Shown here piece by piece: positions 8,670 through 17,515 of a stretch of 64,000 nt of DNA. Below the pieces are notes generated by a model. It was not told where the DNA came from and ran no database searches. It saw only the letters and a program-made list of their open reading frames with translations. The position numbers and the translations under genes are program-made. How positions within the stretch are numbered: the stretch's first letter is position 1; each line of letters starts with the position of its first letter. The stretch is from positions 992,001-1,056,000 of the forward strand of contig CANLDN010000001.1 of NCBI GenBank assembly GCA_947489445.1, in the 5' to 3' direction. Source of the stretch: an uncultured Paracoccaceae bacterium (GTDB lineage: Bacteria; Pseudomonadota; Alphaproteobacteria; Rhodobacterales; Rhodobacteraceae).

Positions 8670-10034
8670 ATGAAAGCATCAGCGCAAAGATCTGGCTCAC
8701 GATCACAGACCACTCGTGGTCCAAACCGGCAATCGGGCGGCTGGGCGCGCGCACCGGCCAACAATCTGCAGCAACTGCAGCAATCGGCCGACCGGTCCGA
8801 CAAGGTCGCACAACTCCACACCTTGAACCAGCAGGCCAATACCGCGGTGATCCAACGCATCGAAGGGGATGGCGACCCCAAACCCGCCCCGCCAAAACCA
8901 AAAACGCTGATCGTATCAAGCCCGGTCTTCAACCTCTACCAGACGAACCCGGAAGCGGCCCACGCCATGTTTCAGCGCCTCTTCCCCTTTGCGGGCCTGA
9001 ACACAGGCGCACCCGCAGAAAGCCTGCCAGTCACGCGGTTTGCAAATCCAATCATCAGCCTCTTTCGAACCAACCCCGAAGCCGCCTCGCAATTTTATCG
9101 CAGCATCTTTCCAAGCCATGACGTTTTGCGGGCAAGCCTGCCTTCGCCTGCCACCCGGCTTTTGCTGACCGGCACCAGCGGGCCACCAATGCCGCGCGGA
9201 CCGGCAGGACAATCATCCTCTGACAGCGGGCCGTCATTTCTGAACTCGGCCACATGGTTTTTGGGCACTGCGGCCCAAGGCATCTATGACTTCTTTGTCG
9301 AAGATATTGCAGGTGGCCTTGGCCGTATGGGGCGCAGGCTGGGCACAAGCGGCAAAGAGGCACAACAACAGGTCAGCGACGAACACGGGCGGATGATCGC
9401 GCTGGGCAAACGTCTGGTCAACGACCGGGACGCCGTCGTCCAAGAGGTTCTGGAGGTCGTCAAAACCTGCTACTTGGAACGGGCCGAAACCCAAAGACTG
9501 GAAGGCCTGGCTTCCGATTCAGGACAGGAATACCTGATCAAGGCGGGTGCCGGCACGTTGACAGGCAGGGCGCTGGTCAAGGCACCCATCAAATACGGGG
9601 TTGTGAACCCCCATGTGATGCCAGCGTTGAACCGGATCGCCGCGAGCGAGGTCACCGGGTTATCACCCCTGTTACGGCAACAATTGCGCACAACGCTGAA
9701 CTCCCGGATCGGAAAATTCCTGGCCAGCCGTGCGGTCACCAACCTCCTGGCGGGGCCGCTGACGGTTGCCGTCACAAGCGTGACCATCATGGGTTTTCTG
9801 GAACGCGCCACGCTTGCAAGCGCCAAACTCAAGTCCATGGATCCTGTTCTGTGGCAACGCCTCTATGACAAGAACCTCGACCTGACCGCCGTGTTTGTTG
9901 ACGATTTGCTGGACAAGCTTGCTGAAAACCAAATCCCCCTGCGTCCGCTCGGCGGCACCGCATCGCATCCGGCGATCACGGGCCCGGCAGACGAAAGCCC
10001 ATCCGGATCGGGATCAACACAAACCGAAAAATAG
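8670..10034 (+). CDS. Leader protein A: putative eCIS-type cargo / toxin, unknown C-terminal domain
   Basis: A 454-residue protein. Residues about 36-63 carry the motif LQxxADxSxKVAQL, then NQxAN, then IQR. It is shared almost residue for residue with the protein at 54111-55439 and, from memory, resembles N-terminal leaders of DUF4157-linked and extracellular contractile injection system (eCIS) associated proteins. Next comes a Pro/Lys linker and an internal duplication: P-x5-L-x2-TNPEAA-x3-F-x4-FP at about 85-106 and again at 127-148. The C-terminal 250 residues are alpha-helical, with Gly/Ala-rich segments (AGAGTLTGRALVKAPIKYG) and a hydrophobic stretch near LTVAVTSVTIMGFL that could insert in membranes. 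No catalytic motif recognised. Start MKASAQRS is preferred (MKS in the other protein); ATG 8658 is the alternative. No immunity gene or injection machinery adjoins it. Confidence 0.75.
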   Translation: MKASAQRSGSRSQTTRGPNRQSGGWARAPANNLQQLQQSADRSDKVAQLHTLNQQANTAVIQRIEGDGDPKPAPPKPKTLIVSSPVFNLYQTNPEAAHAMFQRLFPFAGLNTGAPAESLPVTRFANPIISLFRTNPEAASQFYRSIFPSHDVLRASLPSPATRLLLTGTSGPPMPRGPAGQSSSDSGPSFLNSATWFLGTAAQGIYDFFVEDIAGGLGRMGRRLGTSGKEAQQQVSDEHGRMIALGKRLVNDRDAVVQEVLEVVKTCYLERAETQRLEGLASDSGQEYLIKAGAGTLTGRALVKAPIKYGVVNPHVMPALNRIAASEVTGLSPLLRQQLRTTLNSRIGKFLASRAVTNLLAGPLTVAVTSVTIMGFLERATLASAKLKSMDPVLWQRLYDKNLDLTAVFVDDLLDKLAENQIPLRPLGGTASHPAITGPADESPSGSGSTQTEK

Positions 10035-10040
10035 AACCCG

Positions 10041-10069
10041 TTGACATTTCTATACATCTGTACATGTAT
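10041..10069 (+). promoter_or_regulatory. Promoter of the TetR gene
   Basis: TTGACA (10041-10046) is a perfect -35 hexamer; 17 nt later ATGTAT (10064-10069) can act as the -10. The start codon at 10096 is 26 nt downstream. The predicted core promoter overlaps the inverted repeats described at 10050-10087. Confidence 0.7.
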
Positions 10070-10087
10070 TTCTATACAACCGTATAG
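10050..10087. promoter_or_regulatory. Tandem inverted repeats, probable TetR operator
   Basis: Two inverted repeats lie within 40 bp: ATACAT-N6-ATGTAT (10052-10069) and CTATAC-N4-GTATAG (10072-10087). CTATAC also occurs at 10050-10055. They cover the -10 and the early transcribed region of the TetR gene that begins at 10096, the normal position for autorepression. Confidence 0.65.
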
Positions 10088-10095
10088 GAAATTTC

Positions 10096-10698
10096 ATGGC
10101 CCGCCCAAAATCCTACGACCGCACCGATGCGACCACCCGTGCCTGCATGGCGTTTTGGGAACATGGCTACACCGCCTTGGGTGTCCGCGCACTAGAGGTA
10201 CAAACCGGCCTTAACAAATTCGCCATCCGCAATGAATTCGGCGGGAAAGAGGGGCTCTACCTCGCCGCCCTCAACCATTACCACACCGCCGCCAAAGACA
10301 CTGTGCTCGGTCCGCTGAAAACCGGCGGCCTTCCGGCAATTGCGCAGTTCTTTCAGGGCCTTGTGACCGCTGGCAGCATCAATTCCAGTGCGTGGGGCTG
10401 CCTGATGGTCAACACCGGCATCGAAAACGCCGAAATCAATAGCCCCGCCCTGCGTCAAGCGTCTGATGCCTACTGGACCGACCTGACCGATCATTTCAAA
10501 ATGGCCCTCACCCACGCCCAAACAGCCTCGCAGATCGGGGGATCACATGATGCCGATCAGACCGCGCAAGGTCTCGTCTCTGCCGTTATGGGCATTCACA
10601 CAGCCAACCGGGTCAGCAAATCCCATGACGCCGGGCGGCATCTTGTGGACCTCATCCTCGACATGCTGAAAAACTGGGGCGCACCCGATGACAGCTGA
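10096..10698 (+). CDS. TetR/AcrR-family transcriptional regulator
   Basis: A 200-residue regulator. The N-terminal helix-turn-helix spans about residues 10-55 (TRACMAFWEHGYTALGVRAL through LYLAALNHY), with the TetR-typical F-G-G-K-E-G-L-Y-L-A-A end. The C-terminal domain is helical and ligand-binding in family members. It overlaps the next gene by 11 nt, so the DUF4336-like protein is a likely co-regulated partner. The promoter carries two inverted repeats suggesting autoregulation. Confidence 0.9.
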   Translation: MARPKSYDRTDATTRACMAFWEHGYTALGVRALEVQTGLNKFAIRNEFGGKEGLYLAALNHYHTAAKDTVLGPLKTGGLPAIAQFFQGLVTAGSINSSAWGCLMVNTGIENAEINSPALRQASDAYWTDLTDHFKMALTHAQTASQIGGSHDADQTAQGLVSAVMGIHTANRVSKSHDAGRHLVDLILDMLKNWGAPDDS

Positions 10699-11329
10699 AC
10701 TCATGGAATTCAAACCCGTCACCGGGCTGACCGGCGTCTTTTCTGCCACTAAGGGCGGTCTGCGCTGCACGGCCATCACGCTCAAGACCGGGGGCCTATG
10801 CCTTTATAGTCCGGTTGCGGGCATCGGACATAAGGGCAAGGCCAGCCTCGCTAATATTGGTCAGGTCGAGGTTCTGTTGGCTCCCAACCACTACCACAAC
10901 AAAGGGCTCGCCGAATATGTGCTGGCTTTCCCCGATGCGCATCTCCTCGCACCCAGCCCGTGCCACGCACGCCTGCAAAAAATCACCGGGCTAGGCTTTG
11001 CGGATGTGTCCGCACTTGACCTGCTACTGCCTGACGACATGCAATGCGTTGCACCGGCAGGTCTGAAAACAGGCGAGGTCTGGATCACATCACCTGACTT
11101 CTGGCTGGTCGTCGACGCCTTCGCAGGCCCGGCCAAAGGCGATGGCCCGGCACAACTCCTCAAAACCTTCCCGCGCTACGGCGTGGCCGACGCGATGGCC
11201 TACACCCGGTGGGCGGCGGACTTCATATTACGCTCTCCGCCCAAAATCCTCGTGCCATGTCACGGGGGCATCCTGCGTGCACCCAATCTGCCAGCCCAAC
11301 TAGAAAAACTGCTGAACGGGCTTTGTTAA
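10688..11329 (+). CDS. DUF4336-like protein with metallo-hydrolase-type fold
   Basis: A 213-residue protein. The pattern ITLKTGGLCLYSPV, then IGQVEVLLAPNHYHNKGLAEY (H-x-H), then FPDAHLLAPSPCH, and late KILVPCHGGIL resembles DUF4336 proteins, which look like degenerate metallo-beta-lactamase-fold hydrolases. The classical HxHxDH is reduced to H-Y-H here, so metal binding is uncertain. ATG 10688 overlaps the TetR stop; ATG 10703 is a non-overlapping alternative. Substrate unknown. Confidence 0.7.
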   Translation: MTAELMEFKPVTGLTGVFSATKGGLRCTAITLKTGGLCLYSPVAGIGHKGKASLANIGQVEVLLAPNHYHNKGLAEYVLAFPDAHLLAPSPCHARLQKITGLGFADVSALDLLLPDDMQCVAPAGLKTGEVWITSPDFWLVVDAFAGPAKGDGPAQLLKTFPRYGVADAMAYTRWAADFILRSPPKILVPCHGGILRAPNLPAQLEKLLNGLC

Positions 11330-11377
11330 CCCTTCCTCCACACTTCGCACAGCACGCACCATTAATCAGGCCCAATA

Positions 11378-11428
11378 CATACAATCATGCGCATGGTTTG
11401 CGCATGGTTTCTGCATAGGTTCTGCATG
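11378..11428 (+). repeat. 51-bp phased element, copy A
   Basis: CATACAATC followed by four 11-bp units with GCAT at 11391, 11402, 11413 and 11424 (units GCGCATGGTTT, GCGCATGGTTT, CTGCATAGGTT, CTGCATG). A second copy in inverted orientation lies at 36764-36814 and matches at 49 of 51 positions. TTAATC precedes both copies by the same 10-nt spacing. Located between the DUF4336-like gene and ccoG, about 100 bp upstream of the FNR box. The 11-bp period places the repeats on one face of the helix, which suggests a protein-binding array. Confidence 0.85.
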
Positions 11429-11526
11429 CCACAAAACCCCTTATTCACCTGATCATTAACGCCAACCGGGCCATGTGCCGCAAAATCCCCTGCGACACCC
11501 CACCGCACGTTGCGTGCCCCCGGGGC

Positions 11527-11540
11527 TTGATCCACATCAA
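11527..11540. promoter_or_regulatory. FNR/FnrL box upstream of ccoG
   Basis: TTGATCCACATCAA is a perfect match to the FNR consensus TTGAT-N4-ATCAA, centred about 73 bp before the ccoG ATG. TTAAAA at 11561-11566 is correctly placed for the -10 of a class II activated promoter. The same 14-mer, on the other strand, lies upstream of ccoN at 53062-53075, and an fnrL gene is in the window at 56244-56966. Confidence 0.9.
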
Positions 11541-11606
11541 AGACCTATACACGCGGCCCTTTAAAACCGATCCTGCGAACAGAACCTTATCCGTCAGGCC
11601 ACCCAT

Positions 11607-13022
11607 ATGTCCTCAGCCGAAGACCAGCCCCTCTACGCCGCGCGAGAGCCGATTTTTCCGCGTCGTGTCAAAGGGTTCTACCGAAACCTGAAATGGTGGG
11701 TGATGGCGGTCACGCTGGGCATTTACTATCTCACCCCATGGATTCGCTGGGACCGTGGCCCCAACCTGCCCGATCAGGCCGTGTTGATCGACATGGCGCA
11801 TCGCCGCTTTTATTTCTTCTGGATCGAGATCTGGCCGCATGAATTCTACTTCGTCGCGGGCCTGCTGATCATGGCCGGTCTCGGCCTGTTCCTCTTCACC
11901 TCTGCGCTCGGCCGGGTCTGGTGCGGCTACACCTGCCCACAAACGGTCTGGACCGATCTTTTCATCCTCGTCGAACGCTGGATCGAAGGCGACCGCAACG
12001 CGCGCGTCCGCCTTTGGAGCGCCAAGTGGGACGCCCGTAAGATACTGTTAAGACTGACAAAATGGACGGTCTGGCTGCTGATCGCCATCGCTACCGGCGG
12101 GGCTTGGGTGTTCTATTTCGCCGACGCGCCAACGCTCGCCTACAACCTCGCCACCTTCCAGGCGCCCTTCATTGCATGGGCCACCATAGGGGTGCTGACC
12201 GCCACCACATTCATCTTCGGTGGCTTCATGCGCGAACAGGTCTGCAACTACATGTGCCCCTGGCCGCGGATTCAGGCCGCCATGATGGACCCCGAAACGC
12301 TGACAGTCGCCTATCGCGAATGGCGAGGCGAACCGCGCGGCAAGAAGCATGACAACACCACCGGCGACTGCATTGACTGCATGGCCTGTGTGAATGTCTG
12401 CCCCGCTGGCATCGACATCCGCGACGGCCAGCAGATGGAATGCATCACCTGTGCCCTTTGTATCGACGCCTGCGATGACGTAATGGACAAAATCGGTAAG
12501 CCACGGGGTTTAATCGATTATCTGGCGCTTTCCGATCAGGAGGAAGAAGCAAAAGGCAAACCGGCCAAGGCGCTCTGGCAGCACGTCTTCCGCTTCCGCA
12601 CCATGCTTTACACAACACTCTGGTCGCTGATCGGCGTTGGTCTGGTCTTCGCGCTGTTCATCCGCGCCGACATCGAAATGACAGTCTCGCCCGTGCGCAA
12701 CCCGACCTTTGTGACACAGTCTGACGGGACGATCCGTAACATCTACGACATTCGTTTGCTCAACAAACATGGCGAAGATCGCGAATTCCACCTCTCGCTC
12801 GTCTCGGACGACATCCTGAGGATCGAACTGGAAGGCACTGCACTCCGCTCTGTCACTGTGCCTGCGAACGAAACACTTTTGCAGCGGGTTTACGTGTCTG
12901 CACGCCCCAATGATCCCGCCGCATCCACCGACCGCACCGACCTGCGGTTCTGGGTCGAGGACGTCGTCTCGGGAGAGCGTGCGCACAAGGATACAATCTT
13001 TAACGGGAGGGCGGCACAATGA
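11607..13022 (+). CDS. ccoG: cbb3 oxidase accessory protein CcoG (FixG/RdxA family)
   Basis: A 471-residue membrane iron-sulfur protein required for cbb3-type cytochrome oxidase maturation; family members act in copper reduction or redox signalling. Several membrane segments flank the signature CGYTCPQTVWTD. Two ferredoxin-like clusters follow: CIDCMACVNVCPAGIDIRD and CITCALCIDACDDVMDKI. A C-terminal periplasmic immunoglobulin-like domain (IRNIYDIRLLNKHGEDREFHL) completes the usual CcoG layout. First gene of ccoGHIS, each overlapping the next by 4 nt, controlled by the FNR box at 11527. Confidence 0.96.
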   Translation: MSSAEDQPLYAAREPIFPRRVKGFYRNLKWWVMAVTLGIYYLTPWIRWDRGPNLPDQAVLIDMAHRRFYFFWIEIWPHEFYFVAGLLIMAGLGLFLFTSALGRVWCGYTCPQTVWTDLFILVERWIEGDRNARVRLWSAKWDARKILLRLTKWTVWLLIAIATGGAWVFYFADAPTLAYNLATFQAPFIAWATIGVLTATTFIFGGFMREQVCNYMCPWPRIQAAMMDPETLTVAYREWRGEPRGKKHDNTTGDCIDCMACVNVCPAGIDIRDGQQMECITCALCIDACDDVMDKIGKPRGLIDYLALSDQEEEAKGKPAKALWQHVFRFRTMLYTTLWSLIGVGLVFALFIRADIEMTVSPVRNPTFVTQSDGTIRNIYDIRLLNKHGEDREFHLSLVSDDILRIELEGTALRSVTVPANETLLQRVYVSARPNDPAASTDRTDLRFWVEDVVSGERAHKDTIFNGRAAQ

Positions 13023-13471
13023 CTCGCGAATTCACCGGCTGGCACATGCTGGCGCTTATGGTCGGCGGCTTTGGCATCATCATCGCGGTCAATCTGACGC
13101 TGGCCTATAACGCCGTCGCCACGTTTCCGGGGCTGGAAACCCGCAATTCCTACGTCGTCAGCCAGAAATTCGAGGCTGACCGCGCCGCCCAGAATGCCCT
13201 GCGCTGGGATATGACATCGACGCTGGAAAACGGGATACTCACGGTCTCCATCGCTGACACAGACGGCAACGCGGTCCAGCCAACCGTCGTCAACGCAATC
13301 CTTGGCCGGGCCACCCATACCGGGCAGGATGAGGTGCCAGAGTTTACGTGGAACGGCACCGCGCTGACGGCCCCCGTGACCGCATCCGAAGGCTATTGGA
13401 ACCTGCGTCTGGAACTGGTGGCCCCGGACGGCACCCCCTTCCGCCGCCGCATTCAGCTGACGGCAAGATGA
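13019..13471 (+). CDS. ccoH: FixH-family protein CcoH
   Basis: A 150-residue protein with one N-terminal membrane helix (HMLALMVGGFGIIIAVNLTLAY) and a periplasmic beta-rich domain ending in ASEGYWNLRLELVAPDG, typical of FixH/CcoH. It stabilises early cbb3 assembly intermediates. Starts by ATGA overlap with ccoG and ends by ATGA overlap with ccoI. Confidence 0.93.
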   Translation: MTREFTGWHMLALMVGGFGIIIAVNLTLAYNAVATFPGLETRNSYVVSQKFEADRAAQNALRWDMTSTLENGILTVSIADTDGNAVQPTVVNAILGRATHTGQDEVPEFTWNGTALTAPVTASEGYWNLRLELVAPDGTPFRRRIQLTAR

Positions 13472-15615
13472 CCGATACCGCTGCGTGCCCGGCCTGCATT
13501 AGCCTGCCCGAGGCGCCGCTGAAACAGGCGGTGGCCAAGGGGACCGACCAGATCGTCCTGTCCTTGCCCGGCATCCATTGTGTGGCCTGCATCAATGGTG
13601 TGGAACGGGCTTTGATCGAAGCCGAAGGCGTCGCCTCGGCCCGGGTGAACCTGTCAATGAAGCGGGTCACCGTGGGCACCAATACCCCCGTTGCACCCGA
13701 GACTCTGATTGACACGCTAGAGATGGCAGGGTTCGAGGCGCGCGTTCTCGACACCTCACTTTTGGACGCGGGCACAGACACTTACGGCAAAGGCCTTCTG
13801 ACCCGCATCGCGATATCCGGCTTTGCTATGATGAATGTGATGCTGCTATCGGTCGCCGTTTGGTCGGGGGCTGTCGGGGCCACCCAGCATCTGTTCCATA
13901 TCATCAGCGCCAGCATCGCGATCCCCGCTGTGATCTATGCAGGTCAGCCATTCTTCCTCAACGCGTGGCGGGCCCTTTCGGCGCGCAAACTGAACATGGA
14001 TGTGCCGATTTCGCTAGCGATCCTGCTGGCCGCTGCCATGTCGCTCTACGAGACGTTCGTGGGTGGTGCGCAGGTTTATTTTGACGCAGCCGTCTCGCTC
14101 ACCTTCTTTTTGCTGATCGGGCGCTATCTGGATAATCGCAGCCGCAAGGCCGCCGCCTCTGCCGCTGCGCAGCTTTCGGCGCTGGAGGTGCCACGCGTGA
14201 TGCGCCTGACGGATGGCGCCCGGCAAATGGTTGATTTCGCTGACCTTTCCGTAGGTGATTTGATCCAAATTATGCCCGGTGGGCGTATCCCTGTGGACGG
14301 GGTTGTCACCCAAGGCAACAGCCAGATCGACCGGTCGCTGCTGACGGGGGAAAGCAAACCCGTGGCGACCAACACGGGCGCAGAGGTCACGGCGGGCGAG
14401 GTCAACATGACCGGTCCCCTGACGATCCGAGCCGCCACCGTTGGGGCCGACACAACGCTGCGCAAAATGGTCACGATGGTCGATCAGGCTGAGGCTGTGC
14501 GCAACCGCTATACCGCTATCGCGGACCGCGCAGCAGCAGTTTATGCGCCTGTTGTGCACCTGCTGGCGCTGGCCGCCTTTATCGCGTGGCTGGCCTATTC
14601 CGGCGACGCACGCCTGTCGCTCAACATTGCTGTTGCAACCCTGATCATCACCTGCCCCTGCGCGCTGGGTCTTGCCGTGCCTGCCGTATCCACCACCGCC
14701 GCCGGGCGCTTGTTCCGGGCCGGGCTTCTGGTCAAAGACGGGACCGCGCTGGAACGGCTGGCCGAAGTCGATACTGTGGTCTTTGACAAAACGGGCACAC
14801 TGACCATGCCCGCCGCCGCCCGCGATGCGCTGGACGAACGGGCGCAGTCCATCGCACTGGCATTGACCCAAGACGCCACACACCCGGTTTCGCAAGCGAT
14901 TGCCGCGTCATTGCACGGCGTCACCCCTGCCACGCTCACCGATCAGCAAGAGCATCCCGGCAAAGGTCTAAGCGCCCGCCATAACGGGGAAACCGTGCGG
15001 TTGGGTTCCGGCGCGTGGCTTGGCATGAAATCAGGAACTTATCTGCAGATTGGCAGCCAGATACCCAGCAAGATCACCTTGCAATCAGACCTGCGCGACG
15101 GGGCCACGGCGCTGATGCGGGCGTGGCAGGGTGCAGGCCTTGCCGTACACCTTGTGTCTGGCGATGACGCAGAGGAAACCGCATCTGTGGCCGCAAAACT
15201 TGGCATTTCCAACTGGAAGGCAGCAACCCGCCCGGAGGAAAAGATCAGCTACATCAACGCACTGACAGATGCGGGGGCGCATGTGCTGATGGTTGGCGAT
15301 GGGCTGAATGATACTGGCGCGCTGGCTGCGGCACATGCGTCTGTCTCGCCCGCGACGGCTGCCGATGCGTCACGGGCCGCATCCGACATTGTGCTGCTGA
15401 ACGACAGTCTGAACCCTTTGATTGAACTGCCGCTTGTCGCCCGCAAGGCCCGCAAGCTTGTGATGCAGAACTTTGTCATCTCGGCGGCCTATAACGCCGT
15501 CGCTATCCCCATCGCGCTGGCAGGCTTCGCGACACCATTGCTGGCCGCAATCGCCATGTCCACTTCCTCCATCACTGTTCTTTTGAACGCTTTGCGCCTA
15601 AAAGGTCGGGTATGA
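13468..15615 (+). CDS. ccoI: Copper-exporting P-type ATPase CcoI (FixI)
   Basis: A 715-residue P1B-type ATPase supplying copper to the cbb3 oxidase. Order of parts: an extra N-terminal C7-x2-C10, a heavy-metal-associated domain with GIHCVAC (C38, C41), membrane helices, the actuator motif LTGES, the membrane metal site C396-P-C398, phosphorylation site DKTGT (D440), the HP dipeptide of the nucleotide domain, and hinge GDGLNDT. The ATG at 13468 is chosen over a much longer open frame because it overlaps the ccoH stop (ATGA) and gives the family N-terminus. Confidence 0.96.
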   Translation: MTDTAACPACISLPEAPLKQAVAKGTDQIVLSLPGIHCVACINGVERALIEAEGVASARVNLSMKRVTVGTNTPVAPETLIDTLEMAGFEARVLDTSLLDAGTDTYGKGLLTRIAISGFAMMNVMLLSVAVWSGAVGATQHLFHIISASIAIPAVIYAGQPFFLNAWRALSARKLNMDVPISLAILLAAAMSLYETFVGGAQVYFDAAVSLTFFLLIGRYLDNRSRKAAASAAAQLSALEVPRVMRLTDGARQMVDFADLSVGDLIQIMPGGRIPVDGVVTQGNSQIDRSLLTGESKPVATNTGAEVTAGEVNMTGPLTIRAATVGADTTLRKMVTMVDQAEAVRNRYTAIADRAAAVYAPVVHLLALAAFIAWLAYSGDARLSLNIAVATLIITCPCALGLAVPAVSTTAAGRLFRAGLLVKDGTALERLAEVDTVVFDKTGTLTMPAAARDALDERAQSIALALTQDATHPVSQAIAASLHGVTPATLTDQQEHPGKGLSARHNGETVRLGSGAWLGMKSGTYLQIGSQIPSKITLQSDLRDGATALMRAWQGAGLAVHLVSGDDAEETASVAAKLGISNWKAATRPEEKISYINALTDAGAHVLMVGDGLNDTGALAAAHASVSPATAADASRAASDIVLLNDSLNPLIELPLVARKARKLVMQNFVISAAYNAVAIPIALAGFATPLLAAIAMSTSSITVLLNALRLKGRV

Positions 15616-15773
15616 ATATCCTCGTCATTCTGATCCCGGCATCCCTTCTCCTTGGCGCGCTCGGCCTGATCGCGTTCCTATGGAGCCTGCGCGCCAATCA
15701 ATACGAGGACCTTGACGGGGATGCATGGCGTATCTTGTCGGATGATGACAAACCGCCTAACGGGCAGCCCTAA
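15612..15773 (+). CDS. ccoS: cbb3 oxidase maturation protein CcoS
   Basis: A 53-residue protein, MNILVILIPASLLLGALGLI onward: one membrane helix followed by a short acidic tail with LWSLRANQYEDLDGDAWRIL, the CcoS/FixS signature. Needed to insert heme and copper into the oxidase. It overlaps ccoI by 4 nt at its start. Its 3' end overlaps the convergent minus-strand DUF2783 gene by 17 nt. Confidence 0.95.
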   Translation: MNILVILIPASLLLGALGLIAFLWSLRANQYEDLDGDAWRILSDDDKPPNGQP

Positions 15774-15939
15774 GCGCGGCACGAATGACCGCCCGGTCCC
15801 CAATCTGATTGCACAGGGTCAGGATCAAACGGGCATTCAACGCATCGCTTTCCGCCTTGCTCAGCCCCTCATGCGCTGCCAGTAATTCATCGTAAAACCC
15901 ATCCGGGTCAGCGATATTCGGATCAAGGTTCAGGGTCAT
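15757..15939 (-). CDS. DUF2783 domain small protein
   Basis: A 60-residue acidic protein (MTLNLDPNIADPDGFYDELL, then AHEGLSKAESDALNARLILT) matching DUF2783, a family that I know from aromatic-degradation clusters of Rhodobacteraceae next to FAD-dependent monooxygenases. Start at ATG 15937-15939, 1 nt after the end of the monooxygenase gene. The upstream extension of the open frame lies inside that gene and is ignored. It may be a subunit or regulator of the monooxygenase; this is inference from position. Confidence 0.8.
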   Translation of the reverse strand: MTLNLDPNIADPDGFYDELLAAHEGLSKAESDALNARLILTLCNQIGDRAVIRAALRAAR

Positions 15940-15940
15940 T

Positions 15941-17515
15941 TCATTCCCTTCCAATAGCGGCACGCAGGGCATTGCGGACAGTGGTTTCATCAAAATTCGG
16001 CCAGCGCCCAACCACATGCTGATCCGGGCGGATCAGGTAAAGCGCTGATGGCGCATCACCCAGATAGCGCGCCTTGATTTGTTCGGTCAGCGCGGCATCA
16101 ATGCGCGTCACGACAATACCGTTATCCGCCAGCATATCAGGCGCATCGCAGCCCAAAGCCAACAGATGAAAGCCCTGCAAATGGTCCAGCAGATAGCCCG
16201 CCCCGACGGGTGCATCGACACAGGCCACACCGGGTCGTGTCGGCATGGGCCCCGTCAGCCCGTCAGCCAAATCAGGGTAGACACAAGGCACAGATAATCG
16301 CCCGGAATTGACCAGCGGACGGGCAAAGGCGTGATCGGCAGCGAGGTCCAGAACGGCATTGCGAAAAATCTGGCTGATCTGAGATTTCGGGGTCAGGAAA
16401 TCAGTAGACCTCGTTGAGGCGAGAATATTTTCGTCCGCTGCATATTCCCGTTCAGTGGCGTACGCATCCAACAATGCCTCGGACCTCCCATCCAGAACCA
16501 GCGCCAGCCGCCACGACAGATTATCTACGTCCTGAATACCCGAATTGGCCCCGCGCGCGCCGAAGGGTGATACCTGATGCGCGGCATCGCCAGCAAACAG
16601 CACGCGATCCTGACGAAAGCGCGCCATACGGCGGCACTGGAACGTATAGATCGACGTCCATTCCAGATCATAATCCGGGATAGTGCCGGTCTGCGATGAT
16701 AACATCGCATCAACACGCGCGCGAATGCGGGTGGGATCGAGCTCTGCCTCCCGGTCGATATCCCAGCCAAGCTGAAAGTCGATCCGCCAGACATCATCGG
16801 GTTGTTTATGCAGCAGCGCCGATTGCCCCGCCCCTTCGAAGGGCGGCTCGAACCAGAACCACCGTTCGGTCGGGAAATCGGCGCGCATCTTCACATCGGC
16901 AATCAGGAAGTTATCCTCGAACACCCGCCCTTCAAACCCCAGTCCCATCATGTCGCGGGTGGGCGAACGGGCACCGTCGCAAGCGATCAGCCAATCCGCC
17001 CCCAGCAAATAGGGGCCGTCTGGCGTCTCAACGGTCAGGCTAACGTAATCGGTGCGTTGCTCCAGCCCCATCACCCGGTTCCGGCCCCGGATATCAACGC
17101 CAAGCTCCTGCGCGCGGCCCACAAGCGCGGCCTCCAGATAATACTGTTGCAGATTGATGAAGGCAGGTTGTTTGTGTCCATCTTCGGCCAGCAAGGTGAA
17201 ATCATAGACTTCGCGTTCGCCAAAAAAAACGCGGCCCTTGTTCCATTGAACGCCCTTGGCGATCAAGGGTGCAGCAACGCCCAGCCGGTCGAGGATTTCC
17301 AGTGTGCGCTTAGCAAAACAAATCGCTCGGGAACCGGTTGAGACGCGATCATTGTCATCCAGAACGACGGCTTTGACACCCTTCAACGCAAGATCAATAG
17401 CGAGCGTCAATCCAACCGGACCCGCCCCGACAATGATAACGGGATCGCGCGCCAGCCGGTCCTGATCGGGGTGACGCACATATGGGTAAAGGGGGGTGTC
17501 GAAGATGGCGGTCAA
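15941..17515 (-). CDS. FAD-dependent aromatic monooxygenase (MhpA-like)
   Basis: A 524-residue class A flavoprotein hydroxylase. The N-terminal Rossmann motif is VIIVGAGPVGLTLAIDLAL; a DG fingerprint is at WLIACDGARSPTR; the second FAD motif is VLFAGDAAHQVSPFGARGAN, followed by SGIQDVDNLSWRLALVLDG. It is closest in layout to 3-(3-hydroxyphenyl)propionate hydroxylases, but the operon (hmgA, fah) suggests a phenolic acid feeding homogentisate; the actual substrate is inferred only. ATG 17515 overlaps the stop of the upstream HNH-like gene (ATGA). Confidence 0.9.
   Translation of the reverse strand: MTAIFDTPLYPYVRHPDQDRLARDPVIIVGAGPVGLTLAIDLALKGVKAVVLDDNDRVSTGSRAICFAKRTLEILDRLGVAAPLIAKGVQWNKGRVFFGEREVYDFTLLAEDGHKQPAFINLQQYYLEAALVGRAQELGVDIRGRNRVMGLEQRTDYVSLTVETPDGPYLLGADWLIACDGARSPTRDMMGLGFEGRVFEDNFLIADVKMRADFPTERWFWFEPPFEGAGQSALLHKQPDDVWRIDFQLGWDIDREAELDPTRIRARVDAMLSSQTGTIPDYDLEWTSIYTFQCRRMARFRQDRVLFAGDAAHQVSPFGARGANSGIQDVDNLSWRLALVLDGRSEALLDAYATEREYAADENILASTRSTDFLTPKSQISQIFRNAVLDLAADHAFARPLVNSGRLSVPCVYPDLADGLTGPMPTRPGVACVDAPVGAGYLLDHLQGFHLLALGCDAPDMLADNGIVVTRIDAALTEQIKARYLGDAPSALYLIRPDQHVVGRWPNFDETTVRNALRAAIGRE

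Noticed and set aside
11389..11428. Short tandem repeats resembling a CRISPR array or iterons
   Set aside because: Units are only 11 bp without spacers, no cas genes lie nearby, and there is no replication initiator gene.
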